DNA of 64,000 bases, taken from Ascaphus truei. Lineage: Eukaryota; Chordata; Amphibia; Anura; Ascaphidae. The translations under genes were made by a program, and so were the position numbers. Under the pieces are notes generated by a model. The model was given only the letters and a program-made list of their open reading frames with translations. It made no database searches and was not told the origin of the DNA. Of the stretch, positions 11,502 through 23,551 are shown piece by piece (within the stretch, counting starts at the first letter, position 1; every line of letters starts with the position of its first letter). The stretch spans positions 115,671,581 to 115,735,580 of the forward strand of contig CM071571.1 in NCBI GenBank assembly GCA_036426205.1, read 5' to 3'.

Positions 11502-12646
11502 CTGCATTTGAAACATAAACATAACCATCAGACCATCGTAAATCGGTGCTATTACATAAACATATCTGAATATAATGTAGCTGCAAAAATATGCATTCAG
11601 AAAACACTATTTTTCTTTCAACTGGTTGTAATGCAATCACATGGCAAAAAAACGCTATAACAAGAAGTTCAATGTGTGTTAAGTAGGCATTTTGAACGTG
11701 TGAAAATGGCTTAATGAATATGGTGAGATGCAAACTGCTATTTTTGCCTTGAAATACTATCAGAAATTGAAATAGAGACATACGTGTGACACGCTTTAAT
11801 TTCTCTGCTCATGCTTAAACATGTAGGCACATTATAGTGTTGCTGTTGTGCTGCAATACTGCTTTGCCATAAAACACTTGCCATTGACAAAAGACACATT
11901 ACATCCCATTCAAGTGAATGAGACATAGGGGGGCATATTTAGTACGCCATAAAATACAGCTTAGGCAATATGGCCCTTTACTACTCATTAAAGTTAATGA
12001 GCCACATGGTGTCTTACACCTCTTACTAAATATGACCCTTTATGACTTCCAGCACCAAAGTTATCTTACAGAGTAACACTTCCTAGTAAATGTGGCGAAT
12101 AAGGGTCTTCCAGTGTCAACTGATGTCATATGGCATAGTACCGTTTAGCAAACATGAGCTGTAATTATATGGAAAAACAAATACTGTATGTTGTGATACA
12201 ATTCTAAATATAAAATATATAAATATAAAATACTGTAACTATGTGTTTTGAGCTTGCTAAGATGGTGTATGTCTACTTGTGATACCATTGTGACCTGCAA
12301 CAAAGGTCATGTAGTACAGTATGAAGATTAATAATGAGTGCTAATAATATGGCACAGGTTCCTGTTATCTTCTAGTTCATCCACTCTTCAAGTATGCCTT
12401 TGCATGTGGCCACATGTTTTCTGACAGTTCAGTGCAAATGCATAGGCCAGAATGTCTATCAAGTTGTAGGTTCACATAGCAGTAAATGATTTATTATTAT
12501 TATTATTATTGTGAGTAGTATAACACCTTATTACATTTTCTATGCATCGAATCGCTGGGCATCATCAAAGCACGATGCACATCATCGCGGCCGAATTAGC
12601 GATATCTGCCATTTACTTTAAAGCAGAAATACTACTCCTCCCACCC

Positions 12647-13473
12647 TATAACAGGGACTTATCCCTGTTTAAATAAAGCTGCCTCTAGTGGTCTGCAAAT
12701 CCAGCAGAGAGCTGGTTAATTAACCAGATCCACCTGGGTAATCAGAGGAGGGTAAAAAACACCCTGCTGGGAACAGAACAAGAGACTCCTTAGCCCAGAC
12801 ATACTGTGCTGACATAGGGAGATGATGTCTTGAGTACACAGAAGAGCTGTGCTGTTAACAAGACACCAGACATCTTTTCCTGTACCCAACTAGACTCAAG
12901 CTGCAACCCCAATGAGCGTGCGCGAGCAATGGAGCGCCTGGCGGCACTCATGGCTTTCAGCCGAGCGATCTGAGGACTTCAGATCACTTGCAACAGGGAG
13001 ATGTGGCAATGGCATGCCCTCATTGGCTGAACTGCTGCTGTGACGTGGTCCTCGCTCGGCCGCCGCGCCAAAAGTAAAATGTCTTGACTTTTCAGAATGT
13101 AGTCGTACCACTCGCGCTTGATCATGTGCACGCACACACTGACTGGGGCCGGCCCCATAGAGGGCCGTATTTTGCTCACTTCACATGCGCAGCCATGAGC
13201 AGTGGGGACGAGCCTCAGAGACTGCCACAAAGAGCCCCTGCATACAGATACCTCTTGAGATTTTGGGGTGATAGGTGGGTAAGGGGCTTTTTCCTCCAGC
13301 CTTGCAGATAGGGACTGGGGAAGTAAGTTAGCCCTTACACAGGGATAGGTGTTTGTTTCTTTGTGTTATGTTTTGCCTTAAGATGCTGTTTTTAAGTGAC
13401 AGGCTAAAAAAAGCCATGTTTAATTTTCCCAATATCAGTCTCCCTGAGTATACCTCTGCACAGGTCTCTTACA
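12647..13473 (+). mobile_element. Solo LTR related to the 43586 element
   Basis: It begins TATAACAGGGACTTATCCCT (TG changed to TA) and ends CCTCTGCACAGGTCTCTTACA-like sequence. Both ends match the LTR at 43586-44223. It is longer (827 bp) because of a GC-rich interior (about 12895-13250). CACCC and CCCCC flank it, a possible diverged target duplication. Confidence 0.7.
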
Positions 13474-13649
13474 CCCCCCTTTTTTTTTTCTTCCTTTTCT
13501 CCTTTTCTTATTTGTATTTGTAAAGCATTTAACAATGTGTAATTCTACAGTCTTACCTAAGCTGGCAATCGTTTGGTGCTCCTGTTATAAAACTGTCAAA
13601 ATCCTGATTGTGTGACTAACACAGGCTGCTTCAGTGTAAGTCAGCAGCT

Positions 13650-13840
13650 ACAATATATCCCTATATTACTAAAGTATCATTATCTATTGTTACAGTTTAC
13701 AGCTCAAACTGTTGGGAATATTGGCAACAAATTATCACAAACAGGAAAGTGTTGCAAAGATCTCGCGCTGCTGGGGAGCTGGGCTAAAACCTGCTATAGA
13801 AATCGAAGTATGCTCAGTGTATTAAAACCCATTACAAATG
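13650..13840 (+). repeat. Dispersed repeat, TTGGCAACAAATTATCACAA family
   Basis: It contains TTACAGTTTACAGCTCAAAC, TGGCAACAAATTATCACAAA and a CAGGAAAGTGTTGCAAAGAT block. Other copies are at 14080-14330, 37980-38200 and 61340-61632. Confidence 0.75.
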
Positions 13841-14079
13841 AGCTTGTTTGATAATGCAGATTGAAAATTAAAAATGCATTAAATCACAGGTTGGCTTCTT
13901 CAGCGGTGGAAGTCACCCTGAAAAAGACCCTATACACTTAAATATATAGGTACATATAAGGGATTTAATGCCCTCTGTCAATCTATATAAATGAGATTGC
14001 ACATATCTGTTCTACTAAGATGAAAATGAATAACATCCTGATAGTAACAAGAATATTCATCTACAAATAATAATAGTGC

Positions 14080-14330
14080 TTGGGAATATTGGCAACAAAT
14101 TATCACAAACAGGAAAGGGTTGCAAAGATCTTGGACTGCTGGGGAGGTGGGCCTAAACCTGCTTTAGAAAATCAAGGATGATTTCAAACTCATAAAAAAT
14201 GGAACTAAGAGTTGATATATATATATATATAATTTTTTTTAAGCAGTAATTATTATCTAGTACTGCAGAGCTGATTTATTTAAAAAAAAAAAAAACCATG
14301 TAAGATTTCACATGTTTTTGTGCATTAAAT
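14080..14330 (+). repeat. Dispersed repeat, same family
   Basis: It shares the TTGGCAACAAATTATCACAA block and continues to GAGCTGATTTATTTAAAAAA and ACCATGTAAGATTTCACATG, which show what the interrupted copy at 61632/62478 looked like. Confidence 0.75.
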
Positions 14331-14455
14331 AGCAGGTATTGCTGATCCTGCATGATAGAGTGGATTATGCTTTGACAACACCAGACCAGTGTATTTTAAA
14401 CTCTTTCCTATAATCTGAAAACAGGAATCACAATATAGAACTATATTACAATTAC

Positions 14456-14571
14456 CTTCCAGCATACAACTCCAAAGATAAATCCAACGAATAGACAGCA
14501 CAGTGTTATTAATGCTATACTTGTCCACTCTAAAGATGAACCACTGCTAGATTTGGGTTTCTCTGATGAAA
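14456..14571 (-). CDS. KITLG: KITLG exon 7 (transmembrane segment)
   Basis: This 116-nt exon (acceptor TTTTTGCAG, donor GTAATT) enters in phase 1 and leaves in phase 0. The translation begins VSSEKPKSSSGSSLEW and continues into a hydrophobic run, ALITLCCLFVGFIFGVVCW, ending in K. It aligns with human [31 protein letters not shown], the single transmembrane helix. The conserved SSL.W and GF.FG...WK features fix the identity. It lies about 19.5 kb from exon 6 because of a large repeat-filled intron. Confidence 0.95.
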
Positions 14572-16489
14572 CTGCAAAAATAAGAGGTACATTAATACTT
14601 GCAAAAATATTGGTTCTAAAGTTGGTTGAATTATAAAAGTATATGTGGCAAAACAATCATTATGTACTATATATATATATACATTATGTACTATATGGAT
14701 ACATACACAAACTTGTAGTAAGAGATCAGTATGCATGTTTTTCTAGGCAATTTTACTGATCTCATAATGAAAACCCTCTATGGGTTCCATTGGAAAGATT
14801 TCCATATTTAGTCCACCTAGATAATTGTTTGTAACAATACAACTGCATGAGAACAATGTAATAACAGTCTAGAACTGAATAATCTTGAGCCACATACAAA
14901 ATTGGCAGTCATTTTTTTCTCTTAATGCTCTGATCACTGATACATTCTGAGATGTGAATAAGACAAACCAACTGCTAATATCATTTGCAGCCCTTTTGAC
15001 GATACTGTAGCTTGTTGCTGTTTTTTTCTCACTATTTTTTCTACACAACTTAAATTTACAGACATACAGCTGGGAGATTGTATAATCAAAGAACATGCTT
15101 GGCAATTCCCGACATTTTGATAGGCAGATAGTAATACGTTCACAGGTTTGGAGATGAAGCAACATACTGTAAATCAACAATTAGCAAGTGCAGCTGACAT
15201 ATTTATTAATAAATGGTGTAAATACTGCCAAACAATATTGAGTTATACAGTTAATGAATCACATTAAAACTTCTCTCATCTCCTCCCCAGTAACCAGACA
15301 GAAGTTATCATGATATATTATGAAACATGATGAGTTCCAATACTTATATTTTTGTGTATTAAAAAACTAAAAGCATTACAAGAAACTAGACGCTGTTTCT
15401 TTGCTGATTTTAAATAATACAGAAAATGAACTCAAGGTGTAATCATGCTGATTGTTGTGCAATGCATTTTTGTGAAATGCAGTTGCTAACTGTATCTACA
15501 TTTGTTTTCAAATATGTATGAAATGTCTGAACTATTTGCAAATAAAGAATTAAGATTACAACGCTTCCAGTTTTCACACACAGCTAGAAAATCTGCAATC
15601 TGCAGAAACTGGAAATGGTGTACCCATGATTCTACTTAAGGCATTAATTCAGACACTGGAAGTCCATTCAACTCCAATTATGTCAGCCAAACGCATAAAT
15701 TACTTTGTAGTATTTACGCGAAAAAATGCAAGATATAAAACTCAAACTTTTTATAATACAATCAAAGTGACATTGCAAAGCCTGACACGTAACCATTGTA
15801 CAGTAGCAGTAAACTTGATTTGAAAAAATAAGGACATTTGTATAATTAGGTTAGGAAGACAGTTGCTGGACTCTCTAAATTACCTACAGCATTACAAATG
15901 TGTCTGTCCAGAAAATCAATAGTAGCAACAAAAAAAACTGTTGATTCTATACTTGTTTGATTTAGGTTCTTGCTGTTGCAAAGGGCAAATCAGAGGGCAG
16001 TCAGGTTACAGAGTAAAAAACACCAGAGCAAAAATAAAAAGGTGAAATGTGCAATCCCTTATGTGACTAAATTTACCACAATTGCAGTAACATGCTACAG
16101 AAGTGAAAATACTGTATTGTTTCAAACTCATTAAACATGTCTGATTAACAAGTTAGTTATTAACATTGCAGAGCTGAAACTTGGAAGTGGTTTGACTTCT
16201 TTATTTACCAGTGTGATGTCACTATATTGCGCTCGGACATTCCACAAGCAATGTGGTCCTTCCCCTCTATATCTCCTCCATTTAGTTGGTGCTCTTGCAG
16301 TTGTAATTATGGAGATAACTGAGTAGATGCATAACTCTATATGCATTCAGAATGGAAATCTTTTCTCTCTTCCAAAAACTCCAAAACAATTAGTTTCCTT
16401 TAAGAATGACTACATTTGTTTAATTAAGCCAATGCATGTTAGTAATGTGCTTATAAAATGTATATCACACATGTTACTGGATTATGTCT

Positions 16490-16860
16490 TAAATGCTGCA
16501 GACCAAGCAATCTACATGTGTTTTTTTTATATAATAAATCAGTCCTGTACTATGAGAAAATACTGGTAGTATTTAAAAAAATAAAATAATTTAAAGACAT
16601 TTTTAATGTATTATAATGTAACAAGCATTTGTTGTTTCTATAACAACCATTTACAAAGTCACAGCCCCTTCCTCTTCCGAAAAAGGCTCTGGCACACCCC
16701 TTTTTGAGCGCTGCCCTTTCTCTAGCAGTGCACCATTTGTATCTAGTGACTACCTGGACAAGATCTTCCTCACAGAACTTTGCATCTTGGGTCTTCTTCT
16801 GCTGCACTGATGGCCATTTCGTGAATCCCCAAGCCAAATCTTCACCGATTGATCGGCAAC
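16490..16860 (-). repeat. Dispersed repeat, CCTTCCTCTTC family
   Basis: AATGTATTATAATGTAACAA, CATTTACAAAGTCACA.CCC, CTCTGGCACACCCCTTTTTG and TGATCGGCA match 40310-40730 at roughly three quarters identity by eye. Strand is arbitrary. Confidence 0.75.
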
Positions 16861-17072
16861 TTAGCTAATCAATTTGATGTTGAAAAAAAAAAAATTACAA
16901 CGGCAGCTTGAACTGCTGCTTTTAAAAAATATATTTATTGAGCATTCTATAGGGATATTAAGGTCATGTATCAATTCCAATAAATAAATGGCCCCAAATA
17001 AATCAGTATTACTGAGTGTGAAGAATACTGATGGGTCCAAAATGAAAAGAGAATGCCTTTTACACTCTAAGG

Positions 17073-17239
17073 CAGTGGATCCCAACTCCAGGCCTCAAGG
17101 GCCACCATCAAGCCAGGAATTAGGGATATCCCTGCTTCAGCACAGGTGGCTCAATCAGTGACTCGGTCATGCTGAAGCATGGATATTCTAAAAACCTGAC
17201 CTGTTGGTGGCCCTTGAGGACTGGAGTTGGCCACCCATG
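17073..17239. mobile_element. hAT-type MITE
   Basis: CAACTCCAGGCCTCAAGGGC and the reverse complement of GCCCTTGAGGACTGGAGTTG are long inverted ends. The outer CAGTGGATCC and CATGGGTGGC ends are flanked by CTCTAAGG and AACTAAGG (6 of 8). Confidence 0.75.
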
Positions 17240-18407
17240 AACTAAGGTGTTTCTAGCATTGACTTATCTATCTAGTTTCTGTTATCCTGATTTTAATTAG
17301 CACAGTAGCTCGGAATTTAAATAAAAAGCTTGACCTGAGGAATACAGCTTGAATGCTTGTCATGTTACTTTATCTACTAAACATATTACTATTGTAATAC
17401 ATTTATTTCTCTGTATTAAGATAATAAGTCATCGTTCTTCATTTCAAAGAACTTGCAGCTGGATCACGGCCGGAAACAAAGAGGGGTTTTGTCATCTTGT
17501 AATATGATCATTAGTTGGAAATTTACGAGTAAAAGCAAGATTGCATGCCTGTTTCCTATTCATAATTGTATAAAGTGTTTCTCAGTGCAATCAGAAAAAA
17601 ATGCCAAGTGATATAAAGCAGACGTGAATTATCATCAGTCTGTGGTTGCCATTCAATTTTTAGAACTATGTTAAATGCATTTCTAAACAGCCCACATTAC
17701 AGTTCTACTGGTACATAGCCGTGCATCAATTAATTATGTTTTGCATTTTAGCAAGTAATTGATGCCAATGTTGTCATGTCAATATATTCTGAAAAGTTAT
17801 ATCTCTTATTCTGCAGTACCTTTGCTATTTTCAGAAGCTATTGAATGATTATGGGATAAATATAACAAATCACTTTTATGCTACTATCTGTCAACTAAAA
17901 TGATATTATTTACCTAAGGATATGCCCATGTGTTATTTCTGCCTGTATCTTCTAACTTGTATGTTTCAATGTTAATAGTGTAAAAAATATTAATAAACAT
18001 GAAAGGTTGTTAGTAGTGAAGTAAATTTAAAAGGAAATAAAAAAAAGGAAAGAAAACACGTAAATGTATTCTTTAAATTATTTGAAATATTCCAAAAGTA
18101 TGGTATATACTCTATCTTGTGTATAGAGTGTAGATTAGTACTATAAGAGTATACAACAGAATGTAAATATTTGAAAAGGTTAGATACACATAGAACACTC
18201 ATGCATATTGAACTGTATAACATTAATATTCTTTATGTAAATATCATTAAATTCTAGAGTTTTAGAGGCCTGTTTATAAATTTATTTTTATTGGCAGCAG
18301 GTACTCTGACAAGAGATTTTTTTTTTTTAAAGGAATAAATTGGATGAATAAATTGGTAATAGCTATACATAATTGTGCAGTATTATGCTGGTTAATTTAT
18401 ATATCCA

Positions 18408-18660
18408 TAGTGATTAATGTATTGAACTCACATGGAATGCCTAGGACATAGGCTTTATTGATCAGACTCCAGTCTAGAATCTCAGAAATTCAACGGTGAT
18501 CCTTACTCCCAGTAACACATTAGTGTTTTTTCTAATTTTTTTTTTTTGTGTGTCACTGGGAGTAAGGATCACCATTGGATTTGCTGATATTCCAGACCAG
18601 AGTCAAATCACTAAAGCCTATGTCCTAGCATTCCATGTGAGTGCAATACATTCATCACTA
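18408..18660. repeat. Foldback element with about 110-bp arms
   Basis: The arms 18408-18527 and 18548-18660 are inverted copies (GTATTGAACTCACATGGAAT, AGGACATAGGCTTTA, GGTGATCCTTACTCCCAGT) around a short T-rich spacer. The frames seen on either strand here are incidental. Confidence 0.85.
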
Positions 18661-19747
18661 AAGTTATATAAAATTACCATCACAATACTGCAAATTATAA
18701 TTTTCATCATTTCCCTTTTATCTCTCATTTGGGAACTTCCCTTGTATCGTTCCGTTATAAAAATAGTTTGCGACTGTGGAACAGTCTCTTTTCCAGCAGC
18801 AACCACTAAATATTGTAGGGAAAGCTTATTAAGTTACGATTAATCAAGTTTTTGACATATTATACAAAGTCACAGAATAGATGTATGGGTGCATTTTAGT
18901 GCTTAGAGGTTATGCGTGTGTATAATGTAGTTCAACATGTCTAAGAATAACTCAGACAGGATTTCATCGTCTCTAACAATTGAATTATAGTCCCTAACCA
19001 GAGAGTGCATAAAAATAATTTGTAAAATGTCTTTGAATATTACAATCTCAAACTGTTGACTTTAGCAAGGAAGAATGAAAATGATATAATTATATTATTA
19101 CTGCTGGTTAGAAGAATAATAAATACAATTGCAATGGTATCAGACCAAAAAATATTTATAACAAGTTAAATCCCTGCATGACCTAAGGTCAGTTTAAAAT
19201 AATTTACCCCCAAATAAATGACCTTTATATGGCATTCCATGCTCTGTTCTTTATAAACACAATAGTGAATAATAAACCAGTCCTGTAGGACTTTGATATT
19301 AGATAGATCTAATAGTGAAACGACAAACATTTCTTCAGAATTTCAGCATTTATTTTAACTCTTAGAATATTCTAATTATGATATACATTATACACATTTA
19401 TTTTTCTCTTTGATTATATGATGGAAAGCAACTTGTATAAAAATAGTGCTTGTCAGTGAATCTCCCAGGACTGAAATATTTTGCCAAGGTATTTTTTATA
19501 AGGTATACAAAAGGATCCGTAGATGACCGTGAAAATCAACATACAAAGAGACAAAAGACAAACGTAGAGAAAATGCCTCTTCAAATAACCACATAATGCT
19601 CAACAAATAACTTAATTCTGTTGATAGGAGCCTCCTTTCTAACTCTTGTATTGTGATAAATTCTAGTAAGCCGTGACAAGCCCTGCTCTTGATTCTCAAA
19701 AGTAACAGGAACATTGGAAAGAAAGTTAGTCGAGAGGTAGCAGTATA

Positions 19748-19974
19748 CAGGCAGTCCTCGGTTATCCAACGGGATCTGTTCTGGAAGTAGCGTTGGATAG
19801 TAAAACCGTTGTAAAGTGAGTCTCATGTTAATCAGTGGCAGTGAGTGTTTGATAACGCATTCAGGCGTCGGATAACGCATTCCGGCATCGAAAAATTGCC
19901 CATAGAGTTGCATTGTAAAGCATTGGATGTGACATTTATTGTGAAGTGAAAAGTTGGATAGCGAGGACTAAATG
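19748..19974. mobile_element. Tigger/pogo-like MITE
   Basis: CAGGCAGTCCTCGG...TATCCAAC and the inverted CATTTAGTCCTCGC...TATCCAAC, flanked by TA. The 227-bp element has internal GGATAACGCATTC repeats. Confidence 0.7.
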
Positions 19975-20789
19975 TATTGTACAGTATATGCGGACAACTA
20001 GCATGACTGATAAGTACTGTACCCAATATCACAGAATTACATTTTTGGTTAGGAAAAATGATTGTAAACTGTTAGAAACTGTAAATGTCAATTATTTTAT
20101 TGAAACAAAGCTGGATGTAATTACAGAAGCAATGTAAATGAGAAAAAGTACCATGACAGCCACCAGCATGCTAGCCCGCAAAGTTCAGTAGACGTTGTAA
20201 GCCTTTATTAGGTTATTTTACCTAGCGTACCATTTTACTGTTTCTTTTGACCTTTTTCCATCATTTGGTAAAAATCCAAAACCAAACAAACCAAAACCCC
20301 AAAAATATTTAGAACCAAAACTATGCTCAAAATATGGACTTTTTTTTGACCCAAAAGACGATTGAATGTGTTCACGTTTTATATAAATGTGTAAATATAT
20401 CAATAATGGAGATTAATATGTTGACCGTTATAAATAAACAAGATAGAAGGTAATGGAAAAAACTATTAAGAACACATGCCCGACCAGCTCCTGGAAAACA
20501 AGCATTTTGCCATGATATTACTGGTACATCAATTATGCCTCTGGCATGCCAGGTTCTCATGACATACGACATACATTATTAGGGCACTGAAAATGTTCCT
20601 CATGGGACAAAATAGAACTACTGGTAATGACATATTAAACTTAAAAAGAAAAAATTATACATACGTATAAACTTGTTAATTTAAAAAAAAAGTCAGACAA
20701 GTACGAGTTCTTTTTTGATATTTTTTTAAAATGTAAAATGTCTCCATAAAAACTACTTTGGAGGGCTTGTATTATCTTTACCGTGTGCG

Positions 20790-20875
20790 TGTATATATAT
20801 ATATATATATATATAATTATATATATAATTATATATATATATATAATATATATATTTATATACATATATATATAT
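20790..20875. repeat. TA microsatellite
   Basis: An impure (TA)n tract abutting the palindrome at 20876-20978. Confidence 0.9.
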
Positions 20876-20978
20876 AAGCAAGCTAGGCCTATAGCATACA
20901 GTAATATTTCCATTTGCTATATATATATATATATAGCAAATGGAAATATTACTGTATGCCTATAGGCCTAAGCTTGCT
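20876..20978. repeat. Near-perfect palindrome around a TA core
   Basis: The arms read GCAAGCTAGGCCTATAG then CATACAGTAATATTTCC, with the reverse complement downstream (20930-20978), around an AT microsatellite. The arm sequence AGCAAATGGAAAT...TGTATGC recurs at about 23382. So this is an inverted duplication of part of the ribozyme-associated repeat. Confidence 0.75.
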
Positions 20979-21015
20979 GCATGGTCACAGCTTTGAGCAC
21001 AGCCAGGGTTAAGAT

Positions 21016-21099
21016 GCATAGCCAGCAAACCCACCCACAGACAGACTGTTTCGACCTTAATACGTCTCCTCAGTGTGGGGTTGGTTATACTGGCTATGC
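21016..21099 (-). ncRNA. Hammerhead ribozyme, type I, intact core
   Basis: On the minus strand the core reads CUGAGGA, then GAC...GUC (helix II), GAAA, ACA-GUC-UGU (helix III with triloop) and C, the predicted cleavage residue. Helix I is formed by CCCACA pairing with UGUGGG next to the core. It continues across an internal loop to GCAUAGCCAG pairing with CUGGCUAUGC (plus-strand positions 21090-21099 and 21016-21025). All conserved core positions (C3 U4 G5 A6 G8 A9, G12 A13 A14, the A15.1-U16.1 pair, H17) are present. Helix II has only three clean pairs here. A short helix III and an open helix I match the hammerheads known from Penelope-like elements and retrozymes. The orientation is sense to KITLG, within intron 6. 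Self-cleavage is inferred, not shown. Confidence 0.85.
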
Positions 21100-21110
21100 A
21101 AAAATGAAGC

Positions 21111-21124
21111 AAGGGATAGGTTTT
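21111..21124. repeat. Target-site duplication, left copy (14 bp)
   Basis: AAGGGATAGGTTTT is identical to 23296-23309 and interrupts the ribozyme-family repeat. Confidence 0.75.
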
Positions 21125-23295
21125 GTAAACATAAATGTGTACCTAGAGGAGGTGCAGAAGATCCCTGATGTAGGCGCACTGCAGACCTTTATATAATAAT
21201 ATTATCAGAGGTGAAAAAAATGTATATATAAAAACATTTTATTGATTAATTTGTACTTAAAAACGATGTACACCCTCTAATAGCGTATACGTCTAATAGC
21301 TAAAGTTACTCAGTATCAATGTTCACTGTATCAATGTTCAGTAGAGCTTAGGCACAGTATATACGGGGTATAAAGGGGCCGACAGGGACACAGACACGCC
21401 CACCCCGGAAGAAGTCGCAGATAGCGACGAAACATGCCGCATGTCGGGTCTTAGCCGATTATTATTGCTATAAGTCTAATAGTTTAATAGTTTACTCAGT
21501 TCATGAGCCAGTCCCAGACCGTTATTGAGACAATTTATCCTTATACTCTAGACGTTACAATCGTCTGAGTCCACTGTTTGGATATCTCGGAGACTTTCTG
21601 AGATATCACGGTATCCGCAACAGGCAGCTAACCTGCCTTATTAAAGGCAGATGATACAACACTACCGAGCAAGGTTCATCCACTTTGTTGTTTTAAAACA
21701 ACAGATTTACCATATGTACATTCACCACGGAGCACACACAGTAAATAAGCTCACCACGCAGTTCATTCACTTTAGCGTTATACTCAGTTTCACGAGCATG
21801 TCTTGTATCGCGCTTGAAACTACTTATGTATACCTGATATACTAACATCATATGTATTCATGTGACCACGTGATAACATACTACTTTTGCAGCAGGCAGT
21901 AGACCTGCCCGTTTGAAGTTCCATCCATCGTGCTTCAACAACAGATTTTCACTATATCTGTTACCAATTACGGAGCATGCGCAGTGAATATCCTACCGTG
22001 TAGATCACCTACTACAGTGCAGGAAAAACGCCACCACGCATTGCTTGCGTTTTGAAGCTGCATAATTACATTAAAATTGACATCACTTTTCCAGAGTTTC
22101 ACAATTTACACTCTATATATGGTAATCAGGTGTACTCCATTGGCAATCTTATAGATTTCATCAGTACACTGGCGACACACTTTATTCGAGCTTGGCTAGT
22201 CCCACGAATTCGGGTATACCCGGGTGTATTGAGGTTTGTGACTGTTTTCTGCCCGAGTGCATTGAGGTATTTTCAGGCAGGGATTGAAGCATTTTATTCC
22301 CGCTGGCTGCAATACTGCACAGTATATATATATATACTGCATTACAATTCATGAATTTATGCCATCTGGTAGACACGCGAAGCATTGCAGCCTATTAAAT
22401 CCTAATCATTATCATTTAACAGATCAGCCGCCCGTCAGCCAGGCATGAACCCAGGCTGGGAAGGCAAACGCAACGGGGCTTGTCAGAGGTGAGGAGCGGC
22501 GCATTCCAGGTATCTGCCAGGTACATACTGGGTATTTGCTCGAATAAAGTGTGTCGGTGCAGTATATTTGCAGCAGGCAGCAGATCTGCCTCTCTCTAGG
22601 CGAAGGGCATTGTACCCCATACAGGCGTTTTTTAATGTGTATTGAGCAAAAGCTTCATTATTCTCTACCTACTACGGAAGATGCACAGCTAACAGCCCCC
22701 CACAATTTCTACCTTAGTTCAGGGAAACATCCCTAAGCATTGCTTACATCCTGAAATCTGTATACTTACACAGTTTTTTGAACACATGTTCACCACAGTA
22801 TACTCACCAAGAGACCCACCTCCGTCATAACATAGTTATATTATCCTATAAAGCACTTACCACGAAGATGGGCACACCTACATAGGATTCATTATATACT
22901 TTGTGTATTTCTCTGGTACACACTGTTCTCATGATACCTCCATAGGAGACTTACATCTCCATTAAACAGCACAACCTGGCTACTAGATATACTGTGCCTA
23001 AGCTCTACTGAACATTGATACAGTGAACATTGATACTGAGTAACTTTAGCTATTAGACGTGTACCCTATTAGAGGGTGTACATCGTTTTTAAGTACAAAT
23101 TAATCAATAAACTGTTTTTATATATACATTTTTTTCACCTCTGACCATATTATTATATAAAGTTCTGCAGTGTGCCTACATCAGGGATCTTCTGCACCTC
23201 CTCTAGGTACACCTTTATGTTTACATTTGCCACTTTCCCTAGGCAGCACGCATTTACCATCAAGGGGTGTGAGCAAGGTCTCTCTGCACAGTTTT
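21125..23295 (+). mobile_element. PLE-type non-autonomous insertion with 14-bp target duplication
   Basis: The 14-bp AAGGGATAGGTTTT occurs at 21111-21124 and 23296-23309. Between them lie inverted arms of about 240 bp (21125-21363 and about 22990-23228, sharing GATCCCTGATGTAGG and AGCTTAGGCACAGTATA), with a hammerhead-like motif (21400-21450) just inside the left arm. No coding sequence is recognised. A target duplication of this size, a ribozyme motif and an inverted end point to mobilisation by PLE-like reverse transcription. Confidence 0.6.
21400..21450 (+). ncRNA. Degenerate hammerhead-like motif
   Basis: The plus strand has ACCC, CGGAAGA, an extra A, helix II GTCGC-AGATA-GCGAC, GAAA, helix III ACATG-CCG-CATGT, C, then GGGT. 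Helices I, II and III all pair, but the invariant U4 is G and there is an extra A after A9. It is probably an inactive relic. It lies inside the PLE-type insertion 21125-23295. Confidence 0.5.
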
Positions 23296-23309
23296 AAGGG
23301 ATAGGTTTT

Positions 23310-23545
23310 ACCTTACTTAGTTAAGTTATGTTATGGTGGGTTAAAAAATGTGACAAAAACCCTCCACAGCAAAGCGTATAGCAAATGGAAATTACTGTAT
23401 GCTCATTTGCATGTCTTAGACAGGTCTGCAACCCCGCCTTTCAAAATTATCACCAAGCACACAGCACTTCCACTGCAGCAAGGGATTCTGGAAAATGACA
23501 TGCAAATGATCCTGTGTCTCCCCTTTTGCACCAAGGAGTGGTGTC
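23310..23545 (-). repeat. Ribozyme-family repeat, copy 2, continuation
   Basis: This block contains GTTATGGTGGGT, CAAAAACCCTCCACAG and CATTTGCATGTCTTAGACAG, then CAGCAAGGGATTCTGG and ATGACATGCAAATGA. The same ordered blocks occur at 30680-30890 and, in part, at 7420-7570. Confidence 0.75.
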
Positions 23546-23551
23546 CTAAAT

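Larger units (their letters stand above)
11502..14455 (-). other. KITLG intron 7 (survey)
   Basis: The intron contains a probable palindromic MITE around 11925-12050 (both ends resemble GGGGCATATTTAGTA / TACTAAATATGACCC), a TTA microsatellite near 12490-12513, a solo LTR (12647-13473) and two copies of a dispersed repeat (13650-13840, 14080-14330). 11510-11920 and 12060-12480 show nothing recognisable. Confidence 0.55.
20979..21124 (-). repeat. Ribozyme-family repeat, copy 2, ribozyme segment
   Basis: This segment carries the hammerhead and is homologous to 8025-8200 and 30905-30984. It is split from its continuation at 23310-23545 by the insertion 21125-23295. Its order (ribozyme segment, then the GTTATGGTGGG segment, then the ATTTGCATGTC segment) is a circular permutation of the order at 30680-30984. 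Confidence 0.7.
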
